Assembly (NCBI GenBank): GCA_022559845.1
Contig: CM040124.1
Coordinates: forward strand, 68,285,491-68,349,490
Origin: Amorphophallus konjac
Lineage: Eukaryota > Streptophyta > Magnoliopsida > Alismatales > Araceae
Length of the DNA: 64,000 nt
Reading direction: 5' to 3'
Part shown: piece after piece, positions 58,290-64,000 of the stretch
Layout: each line of letters opens with the position of its first letter
Numbering within the stretch: position 1 is the first letter of the stretch
Position numbers and translations under genes: made by a program
Notes under the pieces: generated by a model
What the model was told of the DNA's origin: nothing
Seen by the model: only the letters and a program-made list of their open reading frames with translations
The model's database searches: none

Positions 58290-58870
58290 CTTCGGTTGAA
58301 GCCCCGATGGTTGGATGTCTTTCGGTTTAAAGCCCCGTCGGTGGAAGGTCTTGTCAGTTTAACGCCCCGTCAGCAGAAGGTTTGGTTGGTTTAACGCCCC
58401 GTCGACTGAAGGTTTGGTCGGTTTAACGCCCCATCGGTGGAAGGTTTTGTCGATTTAACGCTCCGTCGATGGAACATATTCCGGTTTAACGCCCCGTCGG
58501 CGGAAGGTTTTATCGGTTTAACGTCCCGTCGACGGAAGGTTTTTTCGGTTTAACGCCCCGTCGACGGAACATCTTCCGATTTAACGCCCCGTCGGTGGAA
58601 GGTTTTATTGGTTTAACGCCCCGTCGGCGGAAGGTTTTATCGGTTTAACGCCCCGTCGGCATAAGGTTTTATCAGTTTAACGCCCCGTCGGCGGAACATC
58701 TTCCAGTTTAACGCCCCGTCGGTGGATGGTTTTATCGGTTTAACGCCCCGTCGGCGGAAGGTTTTATTGGTTTAACGGCCCGTCGGAGGAAGGTTTTGCC
58801 AGTTTAACACCCTGTCGGCTGAACATCTTCCGGTTTAACGCCCCATCGGCGGAAGGTTTTGTCGGCTTGA
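58290..58870. repeat. GGTTTAACGCCCCGTCGG minisatellite
   Basis: About 18 units of 33-37 bp, each GGTTTAACGCCCCGTCGG then CGGAAGGTTTT or CGGAACATCTTCC. Two versions of the unit tail alternate irregularly. Confidence 0.9.
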
Positions 58871-58924
58871 ATAAAAGGTCGTGATGCCGACCACATGAGA
58901 GGTATATTTGTTGGATAGCTGATG

Positions 58925-59195
58925 GCCGAAGGTAAAAGACCATGACTGCCCCAAGACTTTCTTTCTTTTCTTCTCTTCTTCTTTTGTGTGAAGAGGCGGG
59001 CGCAAAGACCACGTCTGCCTCGTGATTTTTCTTTCTTCTCTTTCCTTCTTCTTTTGTGTGGATAGACGGGTGCAAAGACCACGTTCGCCTCATGACTGTT
59101 CTTTTTGTTCTGCTCTTTTTTCTTCTTTTTTGTTGTGAAAAGGCGGGTGCAAAGACCACAACTGTCTCGTGACTTTTCCTTTGTTATGCTCTTCT
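58925..59195. repeat. Minisatellite, unit about 72 bp, four copies
   Basis: Units start AAAGACCACG (or AAAGACCATG) with TGCCTCGTGA, a pyrimidine run of TTCTT words, then TTTGTGTG and GGCGGGTGC. Confidence 0.85.
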
Positions 59196-59199
59196 TTTC

Positions 59200-60318
59200 T
59201 CATTAATGCCCCCAGACTGGGGTGTATTTATCTTAATATGCCTCCCAGATTAGAGTGTAGCTTTTCTTCATCTGCCCCCCTAGGTCAGGAGGGTATGCCT
59301 CTTTCTTTGTGTGCCCCTAGGTAGGGTATAGTTTCTTGCTTCTCATGCCCCCAGGTCGAGGTGTAGTTCTTCTTCAAGTGCCCCTACACCGGGGTAAAAA
59401 AATTTGGAATACCCCTAAGCCGGGGTGATTTCTTCATAGCTTCCATTCCCCTCGTGGTGGGATATGTTGCTTCTTATGTCCCCATGGCGGGGGTGGATTT
59501 TGCTGCTTCTTATGCCCCAGAGCGGGGTATACTTCTCTTCATATGCCTCTAAGCCGGGGTGTGTCTTATGCTTCCTGTGCCCCTGAACCGAGGTGTATTC
59601 TTTATGGCTTCTATGCCCCAGAGCGGGGTGTATGTTTCTTCTTTAGATCCCCCTAAGTCGGGGTGTATTCTTGATGGCTTTTGTGCCCCTAAGCGGGGTG
59701 TATGTTTCTTCTTCAAATGCCCCTAAGTCAGGGTGTATCTTCTACTTCTTATGCCTCCAGAGGGAGGTATCTTTCTCTTCATATGCCCCGGGCACGGGGC
59801 GTATCTTTGCTTCTTATGCCCCCAAGTCGGGGTATAGCTCCTCTTCAAGTGCCCCTAAACCGGGGTAGATTTTTTTGAATACCCCTAAGCCGGGGTGAAT
59901 TCTTCATGGCTTCCATGCCCCCCGTGGCGGGGTATGTTGCTCCTTGAAATGCCCCTTGGGCGAGGTATACGTTTCTTCATATGCTCCCAGGTCAGGATGT
60001 ATGTCTCTTTGCTTCTGTACCCTCCTGATCGGGGTGTATTCATGCTCTCTTTTCTTTTAGACGCCCCTATGGCGGGATATATTTCTCTTTATGTGCCCCT
60101 AGATCAGGGCGTAACTCTGTTGCTACTTATGCCCCCGTGGTGGGGTAGATTCTTCTGCTTCTTCTGCCCCAAAGTGGGACATATTTCTCTTTGCATTCCC
60201 CTAGACCGGGGTGTATTCTTTTTATTCTATATGCCCCCATACGGGGTAGAGTCTTGGCTTCTTACGCCCCCATGGCGGGGTGTGTCTTTTGCTTTATGTG
60301 CCCCCCATATCGGGGTAT
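59200..60318. repeat. CCCC...GGGG hairpin minisatellite
   Basis: About 25 units of 35-50 bp, each ATGCCCCTAAGTCGGGGTGTA or close, then TTTCTTCTTC-type spacer. The core of each unit is a CCCC/GGGG dyad with a 5-8 base loop that varies freely (TAAACC, AGAGC, TACACC, ATGGC). It ends where the next copia LTR begins. Confidence 0.88.
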
Positions 60319-60479
60319 ATTGTTGTGCCCCTGTGATTTTGATGATAGCAAACACTATGAGTCAGCTTTGCATATCATGAATCTATGTCTGAATGATTGT
60401 TCTGCTTTGGGCATATGAATGTGTTATCTTGCATTAGTGCAGACATACAGTTCATATAGCATTGCATATAGTTGGTGCA

Positions 60480-62420
60480 CGATTGTCTGGAGCATATAGT
60501 CCGTGCATTGCTCAACTGCTTTCTATAAAGTCTGTACATTGCTTAAGACTGTACAGGGTAGTTCATGCATACAGAAAGCCCATACATTCTCTGCAGTAAT
60601 CTTCATGCATATGCCAAGTCTACACATTGCAGCCTAGTCTGAACATCGTCAGCATAGAAAGTCTATACATTGCTTCATTCAAAGTCTGTAGAGCTTGTGC
60701 TCGTAAGAGCAAGTCTGTACATCGTTCTCTTCAACAAGTCTACACTGCATGCTCACACAACCATTAAGTCTATACATCGCTGCATGCATTTCTTCAAGTC
60801 TGTACATGGTCTTGGCATTTCTTCAAGTCTGTACAGAGTCTTATTGCATTGTGCATGCATTTAAGGTCAAGTCCATACATTTCTTTGAAGCATGCACGCA
60901 CGTAGAGTCTATACATCATCTGTTGATAGCTTAGCAAGTCTGTACAACGTTTGCACATTTCACTTGTTCATGCATCGTGTGCAAGTCTACACATTGATAA
61001 GTCTGTACAGGATCTAGCTGCATCATGTGCAAGTCTACACATTGATAAGTCTGTACAGGGTCTGTTTGCATCGGTCAAGTCTGCACACATGTCATAGCAA
61101 GTCTGTACATTGGTGGCAAGTCTGTACATTGCCTTGCTTCTGACATGCTAAGTCTATACATCCTTTGCATTCCACATAAAGCCTATACATTGCCTTGCTG
61201 CATTGCACGCGTTCAAAGTCCATACATTGTCCTGTAGCTTGCACGAAGTAAAGTCTGTACATTGTCTAGCGTCTCACTCAGCGTCTAAGTGAGTGTGAAC
61301 ATTGCATCGCTAAGTCTATACAATGCATCGTCTCATGCACCGTCTCATGCATCGTCTTTCAAATGTATGCATTGTAAGACCAAGTCTATACATTGCATCG
61401 TCTCATGCAGCGTCTCTATGTGCAAGTCTATACATTGTCTGGGTGCATAACACAAGTCTATACATCGCCACTTGGCTCGTGGCTTAGTCAGTGCATCCAT
61501 GCATACATAAGTCTGTACAGCGCCGTGTTCACATGCTTCAAAGTCTATACATCGTGTGCTTCGAGCATTCAAGTCTGTACACTGGTGTCGTCTACTGCAG
61601 GCACAGCAAGTCTGTACAGCGGCTGCCTTCATGCCTAGCAACTCTGTACAACGGTTGCATTCATGCCTAGAAAGTCTATACAGTGTCTCACATATACAAA
61701 GTCTGTACATCATTCTGCATGATTTAGCTTCGCATTCACTTCAAGTCTATACACTCTGTGTGTCTGCATCGCATTCATCAAGTCTATACACTCTTTAGCT
61801 CAGTTCGCAGTTGAGCCTGAAGTCTATACAGTATGTTCTTCATACAAGTCTATGCATACATCAAAGTCTATACATCCGTCACACTCCAGCCTTTGCATTG
61901 AAGTCTATACATTGGATATGGTTGTGCATCACAAAGTCTATACATTACTGTTGCATTCACGCTAAGTCCATACACTGCATTTGTGCATTGTTCAAAACAA
62001 GTCTGTACACTGTCATGGTTGCTTTGATGTCGTAGCAAGTCTGTACATCCGTGTTCATGTGCACAGTTCGTGCATCAAGTCTACACATTGTCGCCTGCTC
62101 GTGTAAGTCTATACATTGCTGTCTCATGCATTCTAAGTCCATACACCATGCAGTTGGGCATCGTTCATTATAGCAAGTCTGCACATTGTTTGCACGCGCT
62201 CAAAGTCTAAACAGCCAGTGTCTATACGTTGCCCTGCAGCATGCTCGCACACAGAAGTCTGCACATTCCTTTCTGTTATGTTCATGCATCATTTGTCAAG
62301 TCTGTACATTGAGGTCGCATGAAGGCATTCAAAGTCTACACATTCTCACATTGTACATACTTGCCTATATGCTGCATCTAATGTCTGTACACACTTTGTT
62401 AAAAGCCCGAACCAACTCTG
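60480..62420 (+). repeat. AAGTCTGTACATT word array, about 60 copies
   Basis: A 12-13 base word, AAGTCTGTACATT with variants AAGTCTATACATT, AAGTCCATACATT and AAGTCTACACATT, recurs about 60 times at irregular intervals of roughly 18-60 bases. Spacers are unrelated to each other apart from frequent TGCAT words. Confidence 0.85.
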
Positions 62421-62486
62421 TACATCCCTCTAATATCTTCTTATGACTGCTTGACAGGTACATCCTTCGAGAAGAAAGATGTCTGG

Positions 62487-62577
62487 GCACGTGATTTGAG
62501 GTTAGCACCTGGCACGTGATCCGAGGACAAAGAGGGCACAAGCCCTGCACACGCCCTAACTGCTGCTGGTATAAATA
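62487..62577 (+). promoter_or_regulatory. LTR-4 promoter: two CACGTG boxes and TATA box
   Basis: GCACGTGA at 62487-62494 and 62512-62519; TATAAATA at 62570-62577. Followed by a GAA-rich stretch (62640-62820). Confidence 0.7.
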
Positions 62578-62997
62578 TGGAGCTTCTTCCATCAGAAGAA
62601 GACTGATCGAGACTGTGATAGAAGAAGAGAGTAGCAGAGAGGCAGAGAGCAGAAGAAGAAGAAGAAGAAGAAGAAAGAAGTTGCAGAAGAAGAAAAGAAA
62701 AGAAGAGCAGAGAGAATAGGAAGAAAAAGAAGAAGAGTGAAGATAGACTGAGAGCTCGTGAAGAAGAAGAAAAAGAGAAAGAGAAATAGAGAGAGGGTTC
62801 GTGAAGAAGAAGAAAGAGGATCCATCAGAAGATCTGTTCACTGGCATTTGGATCAAATCCAAGCCAGACTTGCTCCTGCGAGAGCTACATTTTGCATTGC
62901 ATTTCCAGCTTTCTGATTGCTGTATTTTCATTTCTTGTTTTCTTTTCTTTTACACTTGGCTTGTTGTTCTTCCGATTCCCTTGTTTGGGGATCAAGG

Positions 62998-63445
62998 TTT
63001 CTCCTGTGGTCTCAGGAGAAGGGAGAGTTGTTTCTCGGGTTTGCTGGTGGCTGTGTGTCATCAATGTTTCCCTCTGGTGTGGAGGAAGAGAGGTCCGAGA
63101 CCTCTGGGTTGCAAGTGGCTGGGAGTCACTTGTGGGTTCCCTCTAGGTTCTCAGAGGAAGAGAGATCTGTGATCTCTGGTTTGCCAGTGACGGGCTGTCA
63201 CTAGCAGTTCCCCTCCGGTTTGAAGGAAGGGAGATTTGTCTCCGGTTTTGGTCTTGTGGGTAGCAAGTCCAGGTGTCAAGCTTCTGTGGGTTGCAGAGCT
63301 TGGGTTGAGGGATTTGTTTCCCTCGGTTTGTCAAGCTGTTAGGCAGCAATTGTTGCAGACTGAGTCTACTGTTCTAGCCTTGCTAGTGGAAGCCTCACTC
63401 TGGTTTGGAGTGAGGGGTGGACGTAGGTCTGTGGACCGAACCACC
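62998..63445 (+). other. LTR-4 R/U5 hairpin string with conserved cassette
   Basis: Repeated three-hairpin units, e.g. AGAGGTC/GACCTCT (63089-63105) and in the next unit AGAGATC/GATCTCT (63161-63177); CAAGTG/CACTTG then AGTGAC/GTCACT. The cassette follows: P1 CCTCACTC/GAGTGAGG (63393-63415), P2 GGTGG/CCACC (63416-63420 with 63441-63445), P3 GGTC/GACC (63426-63437). Confidence 0.7.
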
Positions 63446-63671
63446 TAAAAAATCCTGGTGTTCACTTGTGGTCTGATTTTCCTTATGTGTTCTTTTCATT
63501 GCTGCGCTCATTAGATGCTTGCTTAGGATCGTGTGAGGGCTAATTGAATTGTTGTCTTGCTTTGATCCTTCTAAGTATTCTCAGTATATTTCTGCAACAG
63601 TTTTTAATTCTGCATATCTGAGCATTAGAGATTTAATTAGGCAATATTTGAAGAGGGATACATTCACCCCC

Positions 63672-64000
63672 TGTTGTGCCCCTGTGGTTTTGATGATGGT
63701 TTTGATGATTGGTTGCTGATAGCAATGCTGTCTTATTTTGATGATAGCAACACAGTGAGTGCATTATGATATTATGTTTTGTTATGATGATGGCATGTTG
63801 ATTTCAACGCTGTGAGTGTGTCTTAAGTCTGCAGCGTCAACGCTGTGAGTGTGTCTCAAGTCTGCAGCGTCAACGCTGTGAGTGTGTACACTGTCCATGT
63901 TTCATATAGGGTCAACTCAGTGTTTCATGCAGCGTCAACTCTATAAGTCCATTGTCTCAGCCACCGTCTCATTTAGCGTACGCTCTCAAAGTCCGAACAT
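63672..64000 (+). mobile_element. Start of another copia LTR, runs off the window
   Basis: TGTTGTGCCCCTGTGGTTTTGATG matches the starts at 48090 and 60321. It includes a 33-bp tandem repeat (about 63805-63890) whose core CAGCGTCAACGCTG is a perfect hairpin (63832-63845 and 63865-63878). Confidence 0.78.

Larger units (their letters stand above)
60321..63671 (+). mobile_element. Long copia LTR (LTR-4), 3' tip replaced by another LTR
   Basis: It starts TGTTGTGCCCCTGTG after TATAT and contains the same order of parts as the other copia LTRs: word-array U3 (60480-62420), CACGTG boxes and TATA, GAA-rich R, hairpin string, U5 cassette, and CATTCACCCCC near the end. The last 30 or so bases (ending in CAACA elsewhere) are missing because a second LTR starts at 63672. 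No primer site or internal region is in the window, so it may be a solo LTR or the left LTR of an element running past 64000. Confidence 0.85.

Noticed and set aside
60480..62420. Possible CRISPR-like array
   Set aside because: The repeated word is only 12-13 bases, degenerate and irregularly spaced, and it lies inside a plant LTR.

Overview
The window is repeat-dense DNA from a large plant (angiosperm-type) nuclear genome. I recognise no intact host gene, tRNA, rRNA or CRISPR array. It is a nest of LTR retrotransposons, most carrying stop codons and frameshifts, set in non-coding minisatellite-rich DNA. The plant assignment rests on Ty1/copia elements of SIRE/Maximus type, Ty3/gypsy chromovirus-type elements with a chromodomain-like tail, primer sites complementary to initiator tRNA-Met, and plant-style LTR promoters (G-box plus TATA box).

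Layout: 1-4161, a minus-strand copia LTR (from 1065 upward) abutting a copia reverse-transcriptase relic, with two arrays of GTCGAC-centred palindromes. 4162-9438, a 5'-truncated gypsy element (gypsy-1) with its 3' LTR. 9439-10075, a fragment of another gypsy pol. 10076-20960, a copia element (copia-2) with two LTRs of about 1.96 kb and a broken gag-pol. 20961-21945, an inverted old gypsy LTR fragment. 21951-29259, gypsy-2 with target-site duplication CCAAC. 29265-36046, non-coding minisatellite mosaic. 36047-56918, gypsy-3 with two 3305-bp LTRs, split by a younger, pol-less copia element at 40804-50381 whose target-site duplication is ATAAT. 56919-60320, the other half of the minisatellite mosaic. 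60321-63671, a long copia LTR. 63672-64000, the start of another copia LTR.

The most interesting signals are not protein-coding. (1) The U5 region of four diverged copia LTR families shares a multi-helix hairpin cassette whose stems change in a compensatory way. (2) Nearly every LTR family, and the minisatellite mosaic, carries tandem arrays of short inverted repeats, each with its own sequence, several with compensatory changes between copies. (3) The pol-less copia element encodes a rebuilt Gag: half a capsid-like domain, a long coiled coil and six CCHC knuckle units. (4) A pair of conserved hairpin boxes lies in the 3' non-coding region of two copia elements.

Coordinates of LTR ends, target-site duplications, primer sites and polypurine tracts were read by eye. 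No alignment or database search was run. Clade names are family-level inferences from motifs.
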